Of a stretch of DNA of 64,000 nt, positions 45,407 through 53,979 are shown piece after piece. Origin of the DNA: an uncultured Clostridia bacterium (GTDB lineage: Bacteria; Bacillota; Clostridia; Oscillospirales; Acutalibacteraceae); assembly GCA_944384815.1 (NCBI GenBank), contig CALWUW010000025.1:153896-217895 (forward strand), in the 5' to 3' direction. The notes beneath the pieces were generated by a model. That model did no database searches. It was given only the letters and a program-made list of their open reading frames with translations, and was not told the DNA's origin. Each line of letters starts with the position of its first letter. Within the stretch, counting starts at the first letter, position 1. Both the position numbers and the translations under genes were made by a program.

Positions 45407-45545
45407 TCCGAAAATCTTTTCTTCCCCAGAACGCAAGAATACAAGAATACAGAGACATAGGAATTCAGATTCTCAGGTTCCGGGGTCTCCAGGCTCCTGA
45501 GTTCCCCAGTTCCCGGGATTCTTAGATTTCTGATTGTTCACACCA

Positions 45546-45583
45546 GAAAAAGCCCTTCCCTGTGAATTTCACAAGGAAGGGCT
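45546..45583 (-). terminator. Terminator of the GH31 gene
   Basis: Stem AGCCCTTCCCTGTGAA/TTCACAAGGAAGGGCT, near perfect. On the minus strand it is followed by TTTTTCTGG. Confidence 0.85.
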
Positions 45584-45605
45584 TAAAACTACTTAAAAGA
45601 GGCTC

Positions 45606-47606
45606 TTAAATTTGTCCGATCAGATCTTCATGGCTGCCGTCACGCAGGAATGCAGGGATAACATCCAAAGGCGCATCCACAGAAACGGTCTGGCCGCCCT
45701 GGAAGGTTTCTCCGGTATGCATATTGGTCCAGGAAGCACCTGCAGGCAGATACACGTCCCGCTGGGAAGCGTGTTCGTACACCACCGGCGCCACCAGAAT
45801 GTCGCTTCCGAACATATACTGATCCTGTACATCCCAGCACGCGCTGTCCTGGGGGAACTCATAGAACAATGTCCGCATTACCGGGCTGCCCTTCTCATGG
45901 GCCTCCTCCATCAGCGTGCGAATATAGGGCCGCATTTTCTCACGCAGGCGGATGTATTTCTCCAGAATCTCGCAAACCTTCTCGCCGAAGCTCCAGATTT
46001 CGTTATCCGCTCCGGTCCAGAGCATTTCCGTTCCATCTTTGCGGAAAACTCTCTCGTTGTGCGGATCTCTGTCTCCATGCAGACGCATAACAGGAGAGAA
46101 GGCGCCATACTGGAACCAACGAACCAAAAGCTCCTTAAAGTCATCCTCATAAATATTTCCGTTGATGAAGCCTCCGATATCCGTGGTCCACCAGGGAATA
46201 CCGGCAATACCCATATGCAGGCCTGCGCAGATCTGGCGGCGGAAATCCTCATATGTGCTGTGCACGTCTCCGGACCATACCAATGCTCCGTAACGCTGGC
46301 TTCCTGCCCATGCGCACCGCACCAGGTTCACGATCTTATCCTCGCCTTCCGCTTTCATGCCCTCATAGAAGCCTCTGGAAAATCTCTGCGGATACACGTT
46401 GCCCACCTGAGCGTTGGGACCCATATAATAACGGTAGTTATCGAAATCATATACGCCATACTCCGGCTCCGCTTCATCCAGCCAGAAAAGATCAATACCC
46501 TTATCGTAGTAATTTTTCTTGCACTTCTCCCAAACATACTTCCGGGCTTCCGGATTGGTAGCGTCAAAGAACATGCTGTCTTCTACAAACTGCATTCCTA
46601 CCGGCGCGCCTTTTTCCGCCCGAACCAGCAGGCCCTTATCCAGCATTTCACGATAGTTTTCACTGGTCAGCGCCACCTGGGGCCAAACAGAAACCATCAG
46701 CTTCATGCCCATTTCGTGGAGCTCCCGAGCCATAGCTTCCGGATCCGGGAAGAACTCTTCGTCAAACCGGTAATCGCCCATGTGCGGCCAATGGAAAAAG
46801 TCCACCACAATAACATCCACGGGAATGTTCCGGCGCTTATACTCTCTCGCCACCTTCAGAACCTGCTCCTGGTTCCAGTAGCGCAGTTTGCACTGCCAGA
46901 AGCCCATGCCGTATTCCGGCATCATGGGAACTTTACCGGTAGCTTCCGCATACGCTTCTTCGATCTCGGCAGGCGTATCGCCGGCAGTGATCCAGTAATC
47001 CAGCTGCTTGGTGCTCTGGGCATACCATTCCGTGGTATTCTTGCCGAAGCTTACCCGTCCGATAGCCGGGTTATGCCAGAAGAAACCATATCCCAGGCTG
47101 GACAGCACAAAGGGAACACTGGCCTGAGAATTTCTGTGCGCCAATTCGAAATTGCAGTTCTTAATGTCAAAGATCGCCTGCTGATACTGGCCCATACCGT
47201 AAAGCTTCTCATCCGGATTGGAATCGAAAGAAGCTGTCAGCTCAAAATCGCCCCCGGTGATAGGCTTAAAATATCTGGGGAAACGAGCCAGCGCGCCGCC
47301 GTTGCTGATCTCTTTCAGCAAAAGCTCGCCTTTCTGATTATAAAAACCGATGCGGTGGGTTCTGCGCCAGTCATCCAGCTCGATCACAGCCTTGATCTTT
47401 CCGTTGGTAATGGATGCGGTCTCTTCCCCGATTTCAATTTCCGCCGTGCAGGGTTTGGGCGGCAGCAAAGCAAAATCCGTATCCAGAATTTCTCCCATCC
47501 GAACAGAGCGTACACGCAGGCTGTTTTCGCCCCAAGGCTCAATCCAAATCTTCTCGCCATCGGTAAGGATTTGAAGCTTACCGTTTTCGTTTCTGTAATA
47601 TCCCAT
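45606..47606 (-). CDS. Glycoside hydrolase family 31 (alpha-xylosidase/alpha-glucosidase)
   Basis: A 666-residue GH31 enzyme with AGAGGAG before the ATG. Order: N-terminal beta-sandwich (~1-210), (beta/alpha)8 barrel (~220-560), C-terminal beta domains. The nucleophile Asp is in DLFWLDEAEPEYG (~390) and the acid/base Asp in WSGDVHSTYEDF (~465). The WLDEAEPE form and the WQCKLRYWNQEQVL segment resemble bacterial alpha-xylosidases. There is no signal peptide, so it acts on imported oligosaccharides such as isoprimeverose or maltose-like sugars. An AraC-type gene of the same strand lies directly upstream. Confidence 0.9.
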   Translation of the reverse strand: MGYYRNENGKLQILTDGEKIWIEPWGENSLRVRSVRMGEILDTDFALLPPKPCTAEIEIGEETASITNGKIKAVIELDDWRRTHRIGFYNQKGELLLKEISNGGALARFPRYFKPITGGDFELTASFDSNPDEKLYGMGQYQQAIFDIKNCNFELAHRNSQASVPFVLSSLGYGFFWHNPAIGRVSFGKNTTEWYAQSTKQLDYWITAGDTPAEIEEAYAEATGKVPMMPEYGMGFWQCKLRYWNQEQVLKVAREYKRRNIPVDVIVVDFFHWPHMGDYRFDEEFFPDPEAMARELHEMGMKLMVSVWPQVALTSENYREMLDKGLLVRAEKGAPVGMQFVEDSMFFDATNPEARKYVWEKCKKNYYDKGIDLFWLDEAEPEYGVYDFDNYRYYMGPNAQVGNVYPQRFSRGFYEGMKAEGEDKIVNLVRCAWAGSQRYGALVWSGDVHSTYEDFRRQICAGLHMGIAGIPWWTTDIGGFINGNIYEDDFKELLVRWFQYGAFSPVMRLHGDRDPHNERVFRKDGTEMLWTGADNEIWSFGEKVCEILEKYIRLREKMRPYIRTLMEEAHEKGSPVMRTLFYEFPQDSACWDVQDQYMFGSDILVAPVVYEHASQRDVYLPAGASWTNMHTGETFQGGQTVSVDAPLDVIPAFLRDGSHEDLIGQI

Positions 47607-47663
47607 ACTTTATCTCCTCTCATATTTTTCCGGAAACGTTCTCCGGTTTCTTCCATTAGCTTT

Positions 47664-47669
47664 ATTATA
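47664..47669 (-). promoter_or_regulatory. -10 box of the GH31 gene, activator-type promoter
   Basis: A consensus TATAAT stands 58 bp upstream of the GH31 start, but the sequence 17 bp before it has no recognisable -35 box. This fits activation by the adjacent AraC-family protein, which is inference. Confidence 0.5.
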
Positions 47670-47716
47670 AAGACTTCTATGGGCTATTACTTCCTCTATA
47701 CTTGCAAAAAGTTAAA

Positions 47717-48658
47717 CTATTCTGATATTCTCCCCTTCTGCAAGGCATTTCGATATTCTCTGGGAGAACACCCCATACGCTTATGAAAAGCTCCGGTGAA
47801 ATAGTTTACACTGTTAAAACCGGTACTCATAGCGATCTCCGTCATTTTCTTATCCGTCTCCCGCAAAAGCCTGGCCGCTTGGGAGATCCGGCAGGAAATC
47901 AAATATTCCATAGGAGGGATGCGGCAGTTTTCCCGAAAGACCCGACTAAAATGTCCTTCGCTCATATGCAGGTATTCCGCCACATCTTTCACCGTTACTT
48001 TTCCGTCGTAGGCCTTTTGCATAAACTGGATGGCTTTTTTCATCTGCTCCGCCCGCTGCATTCCTACCGCATCTTCCGGTTCCTTCTCTGGCATTTCTTT
48101 CCAAAGCAAAAACAGCACCTGAAACAAATATGCCTTAATCAAAAGCTCAAATCCATCCGGCTTTTCTCTATATAGTCCGGCAATTTCCCGCAGCAAATCC
48201 AGCAGCTTTCCCTCACGGCGGGAATCTTGACGGCAACAAGGCAGAAGCCATGTTTTTTCAAACAAAGGCTCCACATATTTTCGCTGCACATCGTCCTGCA
48301 AAAGGCTGGACAGAAAATCCGAGTGAACCAATACAGCCGTAAACGCAATTTCTTCTTTTAAGGGATTGCCGGCGCTGTGCAGTACGTTGGGCTGTATAAC
48401 CACCACTTGCCCCGGGGACAAGAAGAAGGATTCGCCCCCTGCCGTAAACTCCGCCGAACCTTTCTCCAAATACAACAACTCCAGCTCGTCATGCCAATGG
48501 GGGTATAGAGCCACCTCTTCCCCGGCTGTGATAGTTTCATCATGCACCCGCATATGAAACAGCAGATCCCCATGGGGAACCGTTTCCCGGAGATGGGAAA
48601 TTCTCATCTCTGACGACACATTTTTGCGCTCTTTTCGGATCGGATGCTCATGCTCCAT
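47717..48658 (-). CDS. AraC-family transcriptional regulator (cupin sensor)
   Basis: A 313-residue protein. I chose ATG 48658 (MEHEHPIRKERK) with AGAAGGTG upstream; longer starts lack an SD. A cupin domain (~40-150) has YPHWHDELELLYLEKGSAEF and PGQVVVIQPNVLHSAG. The C-terminal double HTH (~205-305) includes VKDVAEYLHMSEGHFSRVF and MTEIAMSTGFNSVNYFTGAF. It probably senses the sugar released or imported for the GH31 enzyme encoded next and activates that gene. Confidence 0.9.
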   Translation of the reverse strand: MEHEHPIRKERKNVSSEMRISHLRETVPHGDLLFHMRVHDETITAGEEVALYPHWHDELELLYLEKGSAEFTAGGESFFLSPGQVVVIQPNVLHSAGNPLKEEIAFTAVLVHSDFLSSLLQDDVQRKYVEPLFEKTWLLPCCRQDSRREGKLLDLLREIAGLYREKPDGFELLIKAYLFQVLFLLWKEMPEKEPEDAVGMQRAEQMKKAIQFMQKAYDGKVTVKDVAEYLHMSEGHFSRVFRENCRIPPMEYLISCRISQAARLLRETDKKMTEIAMSTGFNSVNYFTGAFHKRMGCSPREYRNALQKGRISE

Positions 48659-48745
48659 ATCGTCACCTTCTCGCTTATAGCTTATGGCTTGCGATTTGTG
48701 CCTTTTATCTTTCTGGTGTTTTCTGGTGTTTATCGGATCACTTTG

Positions 48746-48775
48746 CAAGGAACGCCGCATTGCTGCGGCGTTTTT
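48746..48775. terminator. Hairpin between the acyltransferase-like and AraC genes
   Basis: AACGCCGCA/TGCGGCGTT with a short loop. A T6 tract follows on the plus strand only, although both flanking genes are on the minus strand. It may still act as a weak terminator for the minus-strand gene ending at 48816. Confidence 0.5.
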
Positions 48776-48815
48776 TCAAACTTTGTAATTTTAAAGCGGC
48801 TGCATTCCAAACTCT

Positions 48816-49673
48816 TTAGTAAACATCTTCCACTTTTTGAGCCAGGGGTGTTTCCAAAAGCTCCGGATGCCGCAAAAATTTTTTCAGCATTTTTAGGGAG
48901 CGGGCAAAATATAAGCCGTCGCAAAACCGTTCATCTGCTACAAAGCCAAACCCCATGCGTTTCTGCACGGTAATCTCTTTTCCGTCATATACCGGCTGGC
49001 GCCGTTCCTTGCCGATGGCCATGAAAAGCCCGGTTGTACCAAATTCATACACATGATGATAAATATGATTGATTCCCAAAGACTTCAGGTTGGTGATAAA
49101 GAAAGAAGTGTGAAACGGGCTGGCTTCCATTACAGCTTTAGGCATCATATTGTGCCGGTCCAAAAACATCAGCGTATTCACGGCAAACCGAATCAACGGC
49201 CCGGGAATGGACATAATTGTTTTTGCCATACGGTCCGTGGCGTTGGCGTCTTTTGTTTTGCGGGTTTCCTTTTCAATAGCCTGATTGATGGCTTCGGCGA
49301 TCTGCAGGATCGTTTCCGTTCCTTCAAAGCAAAGCTTGATGGTGGTTCCGGCTTTATCCTCCCGAAGATTCTGATGCACCACAAAGCTCACCCATATTTT
49401 CGGCCGGGTATAAATTTTCCCCCGCATGACAAACCGGTTCAGCTGGGGCCGCAAGGCGATCACGCGGATAAAGGACGCGATCATGATATGCAGATACCCC
49501 AGGGTAAGGCCTTCCTGAGCTTTTTTCTCTATGTATACATCCATTCCCTCACAGGCAATGCTTTCTTCAAACATATTCATGGAATCCGTCCGGGTTTTCA
49601 TAATATAAGGAACAATTTTCTGAAACGGTTCCACTTCATGGACTTTCCTTCCATCGCTTCGTTTTCCAAACAT
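48816..49673 (-). CDS. Stand-alone E2 acyltransferase-like protein
   Basis: A 285-residue protein with the fold signature of the catalytic domain of 2-oxoacid dehydrogenase E2/chloramphenicol acetyltransferase. It begins with MKTRTDSMNMFEESI and has LTLGYLHIMIASFIRVIA, and near the C-terminus MGFGFVADERFCDGLYFAR. The last segment corresponds to the DHRxxDG active site, but Glu stands where the catalytic His is expected. It has no lipoyl domain and no E1 or E3 gene beside it. So it is either an acyl-CoA-binding protein or an acyltransferase with altered chemistry. AGGGGAAA precedes the ATG. Confidence 0.78.
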   Translation of the reverse strand: MFGKRSDGRKVHEVEPFQKIVPYIMKTRTDSMNMFEESIACEGMDVYIEKKAQEGLTLGYLHIMIASFIRVIALRPQLNRFVMRGKIYTRPKIWVSFVVHQNLREDKAGTTIKLCFEGTETILQIAEAINQAIEKETRKTKDANATDRMAKTIMSIPGPLIRFAVNTLMFLDRHNMMPKAVMEASPFHTSFFITNLKSLGINHIYHHVYEFGTTGLFMAIGKERRQPVYDGKEITVQKRMGFGFVADERFCDGLYFARSLKMLKKFLRHPELLETPLAQKVEDVY

Positions 49674-49716
49674 ACCTATTTCCCCTTCCTCTTTCCCTCA
49701 ACACTCCGCAAATTAG

Positions 49717-49745
49717 AGTATATACGTTTTCAAAAGAAATCGCAA
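49717..49745 (-). promoter_or_regulatory. Promoter of the E2-like gene
   Basis: TTGCGA (49740-49745) and TATACT (49717-49722) with a 17-bp spacer. Its -35 box is the end of the terminator of the preceding operon. Confidence 0.75.
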
Positions 49746-49776
49746 GCCTTTACCAAAAATCGGCAAAGACTTGCGA
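49740..49776 (-). terminator. Terminator of the polysaccharide operon
   Basis: CGCAAG(C)CTTT and AAAG(A)CTTGCG arms with an A-rich loop; the minus strand continues TTTCTTTTG. It lies about 120 bp after the last glycosyltransferase gene. The intervening 49777-49895 is AT-rich with two AATAGCTTAAT repeats. Confidence 0.7.
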
Positions 49777-49895
49777 AACATAAAAATGAAAATATAAGGG
49801 GCTTAATTTCGGAGGACAAAGTTTTGCGCTGCTCCAAAGCAAAGAAACGGTCCGAATTTTTTTAATAGCTTAATAAAACAGCCTAACAAAATAGC

Positions 49896-51134
49896 TTAAT
49901 GAGGCATCTGAAATACATCCGCAAATCGTTTTGCCAGCACATCGTACTCATAATTTTCCAGAATAAAACGATGGCCCCGTTCTCCCATGGCCTTCCGCCC
50001 TTCTTCGGATGTCTCGGATAAAGTCACAGCGGCGCGGGCAATGGATTCGCTGTCTTCCGGAGGAATGGAAATACCGCAATCTGCCTCCGCTACCATATCA
50101 TTACCGGCTTCAATAGCAAAAATCACCGGTTTTCCCGCCATCATATAGTCCATCAGCTTATTGGGACTAACCCCAAAACGGAACAAAGGCTGACGCTGAA
50201 GCCCTACATACAAAGCGTCAAACTGAGAAAGAAGCTCCGGAACTTCTCCCCGCTTGACAGCCGGCAAAAATTCCACATTTTCTTCCACATGCAGCTCTTT
50301 TACTTTTTCCATTAAACGATCCCGCTCCGGCCCCTGGCCTACAGCAATCAGCTTAATGGGTTTTCCTGCAAGCTTTTGGCCAGCTTCCACATAGCTATCC
50401 AGCGCGTTGGCGATGCCGTGAGCCCCGGTATAACCCACCAGGAAAAAGCCCTGCTGCTTATACTGGGAAAGTTTTTCGTGATAAACCGGAGGTGTATGGA
50501 AGGGGGCTTCCCAATCCTTCTTTACAATTCCATTCGGGATGCAGACAAATTTCTCCGGAGCCATTCCATGCTCCACAAAATGTTCCTTGGAACAAGGCAG
50601 CAAGGAAACCACATAATCGCTATATCGGCAGCAATCGTTTTCCGCTTTTTGCATTAAGCGTATATACGGATGCTTGGGGCTCATTCCTCCCAGTTCGATA
50701 GGACTCAGCGGCCACAGATCGTGCACCTCGTAAATCAACATAGCGTTATATTTTTTCGCTATTTTACGCGCAGGATAAATATCCAGAGGATATGTGGAAG
50801 AAGCAATCACCACATCCGGCGCCTCCGGAGAAGCCAGCTGCTTCTTATGGGAATAGAGGCCCTTTAGGAAAGAAAGCATATTTCGAATCCGGGCCACGCC
50901 GTTTCCCTCATAGGCATTCCCGCGGATCCAGCAATGCCGTATTCCGTCGATTTCCTCTTCCTTATATTTTTTTCCCTGCATATCCGGGTTCTTGGTACGC
51001 AAATGGGAAAAAGAACTGGCCACAATAGTGACCTTATGCCCCATTTCCACCCAGCGTTTTGCCATAAAATACGGACGGTACTCCATTCCGTGAATGGCGC
51101 CACCGGCATAATGATTAATCAGCAGAATATTCAT
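49896..51134 (-). CDS. Glycosyltransferase family 4 (WbuB-like)
   Basis: A 412-residue GT-B enzyme. I chose ATG 51134 (MNILLINHYAGG) with AGAAGGA upstream. The N-terminal acceptor domain is typical of WbuB-type transferases (LRTKNPDMQGKKY; VIYEVHDLWP-like LIYEVHDLWPLSP). The C-terminal nucleotide-sugar domain has GYTGAHGIANALD and the retaining-GT4 motif near FGVSPNKLMDYMMAGKPVI. It adds one sugar (often N-acetylfucosamine or similar in this family) to the repeat unit. It is the last gene of the locus, separated by 250 bp from the next upstream gene. Confidence 0.9.
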   Translation of the reverse strand: MNILLINHYAGGAIHGMEYRPYFMAKRWVEMGHKVTIVASSFSHLRTKNPDMQGKKYKEEEIDGIRHCWIRGNAYEGNGVARIRNMLSFLKGLYSHKKQLASPEAPDVVIASSTYPLDIYPARKIAKKYNAMLIYEVHDLWPLSPIELGGMSPKHPYIRLMQKAENDCCRYSDYVVSLLPCSKEHFVEHGMAPEKFVCIPNGIVKKDWEAPFHTPPVYHEKLSQYKQQGFFLVGYTGAHGIANALDSYVEAGQKLAGKPIKLIAVGQGPERDRLMEKVKELHVEENVEFLPAVKRGEVPELLSQFDALYVGLQRQPLFRFGVSPNKLMDYMMAGKPVIFAIEAGNDMVAEADCGISIPPEDSESIARAAVTLSETSEEGRKAMGERGHRFILENYEYDVLAKRFADVFQMPH

Positions 51135-51340
51135 ACCATACATCCTTCTTAAAAAACGATGATGCTCCGAACAGATGGGAACGGGATAAAACCGCAGCGC
51201 CCGGAACAAAAATTTTTAAAAGCCTCTTGTCAAGAAAAATCTTTTTGGGGTTCTTTTCCAATATCCTTAATTTTTCTTGCCAGATTTCCAACTAAAACGC
51301 AGTTTCCCTTGGGAAAGCTTTTTAGTGACCACAGAATCAG

Positions 51341-51363
51341 CCCCCTACCACGGTATGGGGGGC
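51341..51363. other. GC-rich hairpin in the gap of the polysaccharide locus
   Basis: The palindrome-like GCCCCCTACCACGGTATGGG plus GGGC lies in the 250-bp gap between the FrhB-like gene and the last glycosyltransferase gene. It is just past the FrhB-like stop on the minus strand and has no T-tract. A TTGACA (51227-51232, minus strand) downstream of it could start a promoter, but no good -10 box follows. Confidence 0.4.
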
Positions 51364-51384
51364 CATGTGATACAAAGAAATTCG

Positions 51385-52695
51385 CTATCTCTTAATAGCT
51401 CTTTTTACATATCGGAAAACACGCACCGGAAGCATCAAAGTATTTTTTCGTTTCTGTTTTTTCTGCTGACGAGATTGTTCTTTTTGGCAGGCAGCCGTAA
51501 GCGCTTCTACTTCCTCTGCAGAATGGGACAAAAATCGAGATCGGGTATACCGCATCCGGGAAAGATAGTCTTTGTATTCTTTACGAGGAACCTCTTCCGT
51601 TTCCTTTTCCGCTGCCGGTGAAAGCTGATACGGATATTCCCAATTTTCCTGGCGACAAGCCCGATACCCGCTATACACCTTATGCACCAATCGGGGATAA
51701 ACCGTCTGCCCTTTCAGAATTTTTTCCGCGTCCAATTCCTCAAAGTGAATATAACCCGCCTGGGCAGCATCCAGTAAAAGCTCCAAGCCTTTTTCTGTAC
51801 GAGCAATGACCACGGTCTCTCCGGCTACATGATTTCCGGAAATTCCCCAGGGATCGCCACATACAATATCACCGGATGTGCACATCTGGTCATAGCACAA
51901 AAGGCATCGATACGCTTCAAACAAACTCTTGCTGCGCGTCCGGTACGATTTATCCACAGTATACCGGCTTGCATCCGTAACAATATGCACATTTCCAGGC
52001 CATCCGCCATAAGCCGGATGGGAATAGCGAAAGCGAAATTTCGCGATCCTCTCTTTTTCACCCATTTGGGCACAATTCGCCAGATAGGGTATCATATGGC
52101 GACTGTTCTGCCCGGCACATACTAATCCAATTACATATTCCGGACGCCACCCACTGCCTTTTCCAGCCAGTTGAAGTGCTTTTGCCTGGCATCCCAACGC
52201 TACAACAGCCAACCGGTTATTTTTATAGTGCAGAGCCGTTTCCGCTACGGCACTCTGGGCATAGTAAGACCCTGCCCCTCCAACAATTTCCTCTTTTGTA
52301 GAGGCATACACCGCTTTCGGGGCCTGTTTTTCCTGGCAAAATTGGTTCACCACGGCGCCGTCGATCTTCCCCGAATCCAGCAAATACAGCAAAAGAGCTG
52401 TAACCAAGCCTCCGCTTTGGCCTTCTCTCCGAATTCTCTTTTCGGCAGCATAACTAATGCCGCCTTTCAAAAAGGATCCTCGACAAGCCTCTCGTATGGT
52501 TTCCAACGATTGATTCTTTTCATAGGAAGGGCAAACCGTCAAACATTTTCCACAATGCACACACTGTGCCTCATCCACCTCGGCCACCAAGTAGCCGCCC
52601 AGATTGTGATTCATGGAGATTGCCTTTTTCCCGCAAACACCGGCACAGGCACCGCACCCCGTGCACAAAGCCTGCTCTGTAATCCGCTGAATCAT
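51385..52695 (-). CDS. FrhB-family (F420 hydrogenase beta-like) ferredoxin-domain protein
   Basis: A 436-residue protein. It begins with two 4Fe-4S ferredoxin motifs (CTGCGACAGVC and CVHCGKCLTVC, ~11-55). The FrhB N- and C-terminal domains follow (from GQSGGLVTALLLY to ~370), and then a basic tail. FrhB proteins carry FAD and [4Fe-4S] clusters. In polysaccharide loci they are found next to pyruvyl transferases, and their role there is undefined; a redox step on the pyruvyl donor or a sugar is possible. It starts 1 bp after the pyruvyl transferase stop, a strong sign of joint function. Confidence 0.87.
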   Translation of the reverse strand: MIQRITEQALCTGCGACAGVCGKKAISMNHNLGGYLVAEVDEAQCVHCGKCLTVCPSYEKNQSLETIREACRGSFLKGGISYAAEKRIRREGQSGGLVTALLLYLLDSGKIDGAVVNQFCQEKQAPKAVYASTKEEIVGGAGSYYAQSAVAETALHYKNNRLAVVALGCQAKALQLAGKGSGWRPEYVIGLVCAGQNSRHMIPYLANCAQMGEKERIAKFRFRYSHPAYGGWPGNVHIVTDASRYTVDKSYRTRSKSLFEAYRCLLCYDQMCTSGDIVCGDPWGISGNHVAGETVVIARTEKGLELLLDAAQAGYIHFEELDAEKILKGQTVYPRLVHKVYSGYRACRQENWEYPYQLSPAAEKETEEVPRKEYKDYLSRMRYTRSRFLSHSAEEVEALTAACQKEQSRQQKKQKRKNTLMLPVRVFRYVKRAIKR

Positions 52696-52696
52696 C

Positions 52697-53905
52697 TTAG
52701 GAATCCACCCCCAACATCTGCTTTCCTGCCGTAAGAACTGCCTCTTCCACTACAGGCTTTCTTGCCTGAATCTTTTTGCGGCTTTCTTCCCTCTGCTCCC
52801 AAAAACGATCAAACGTCTGCAAAAGTTTCCGGGAATCACAATCGTTTTCAGACAGCAGCCACTGATCCTGCTCATACCAATGCAGCAGTTCCTCATATTT
52901 ATAATGCCAGCCAATCACCAAAAGAGGGACACCGGCGGACAAAGAAGCTACACAGGAATGATACCGGGAAGCCACCATAACTTCACAAGCCGCAATATGG
53001 CTTTTCAACTGGCTGCTGGAAAGTTTTTCCACATCCAAGATTTCTACCGGCAAATCGTCACCCTGAAGCTGCTCCAAACAATCTTCTGCCACATCCACAT
53101 CGTTATATGAGGAATCGGGACTAAATTCGTTGGGGATCAGCAAAACAGAAGCGCCATATTCCTTGCAAATATGCCGGCATAACGCAGCCACACAGGAAAT
53201 ATAATCCTCGGGGCTGCTCCACTGCCGGACGATCTGGTGACTCACCGATATCCCTACGGTTTTTTGCGCAAAAGCAACAGAAGAAATCACCGGCATTAAG
53301 TTGGCAATATCCGGAGAATGAATAACTTTTTTAGGGGATACGCCGCTATCCAGCAAAAACTGAAGGCTTTTTTCCTCCCGAGCTACCATTTTGTCAAACA
53401 AAAATCGGCTGCAATATTTTGCCATCCGTTTGTAATAAGGGTTCTTAGCCGGACCAAAGCTGGACGCTGCTTTCAGAGACTTTACATGATACCGCTTAGC
53501 AAAAGCAGAAAAAGGAAAACGAAGCATGGCATAAAGGGGAAGTAAGGAAGATCTTTGGGTTTTTCTGGTTAATTTTTCACAAAAACAAATACCGTATAAA
53601 TTTAAAACCACATCTGCACTTTTTATAATCTCCGCTGCCTCCGAAAGGCTGATCCCTCTCTTCGCTTGTATTTTTTTCCCAAAAAAGTAAGCTTTAAAAA
53701 AATCTTTAGCGCCAAAAGGATCTACCGAAATAGTCTGAAATCCCATATCGGAAACGGCAAGATCCGGCACTTCTCCGATCTGCAGGTTAATAAGCTCTAC
53801 CTGGTCTCCATAAATTTTCTGTAACAGTTCCCGAATACCATGCAAAATGGAAGGACACCCCAAATTATACTGGGCAATTAGATCATACGTAACAATCCGT
53901 ATCAT
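52697..53905 (-). CDS. Polysaccharide pyruvyl transferase family protein
   Basis: A 402-residue member of the CsaB/WcaK family. I chose ATG 53905 (MIRIVTYDLIAQYN) with GAGGAG upstream. N-terminal features are YNLGCPSILHGIREL and a two-domain GT-B-like fold. The C-terminal half has the family motif in VMVASRYHSCVASLSAGVPLL followed by IGWHYKYEELL. It transfers pyruvate from phosphoenolpyruvate to a sugar as a ketal, giving an acidic decoration. It lies 74 bp downstream of the flippase gene. Confidence 0.9.
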   Translation of the reverse strand: MIRIVTYDLIAQYNLGCPSILHGIRELLQKIYGDQVELINLQIGEVPDLAVSDMGFQTISVDPFGAKDFFKAYFFGKKIQAKRGISLSEAAEIIKSADVVLNLYGICFCEKLTRKTQRSSLLPLYAMLRFPFSAFAKRYHVKSLKAASSFGPAKNPYYKRMAKYCSRFLFDKMVAREEKSLQFLLDSGVSPKKVIHSPDIANLMPVISSVAFAQKTVGISVSHQIVRQWSSPEDYISCVAALCRHICKEYGASVLLIPNEFSPDSSYNDVDVAEDCLEQLQGDDLPVEILDVEKLSSSQLKSHIAACEVMVASRYHSCVASLSAGVPLLVIGWHYKYEELLHWYEQDQWLLSENDCDSRKLLQTFDRFWEQREESRKKIQARKPVVEEAVLTAGKQMLGVDS

Positions 53906-53979
53906 AACCCGCTCCTCTTTCTCCAAATTTTAAAAGAATTTTATCCGCTTTAATAGCCAAAAATCGGTATCTAAAATTT

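Noticed and set aside
45465-45530. Possible repeat element in the CT/GG-rich stretch
   Set aside because: Only loose low-complexity similarity between words; no true unit or target-site duplication.
45612-47786. 724-codon open frame on the plus strand
   Set aside because: Antisense shadow of the GH31 gene, which has its catalytic motifs on the minus strand.
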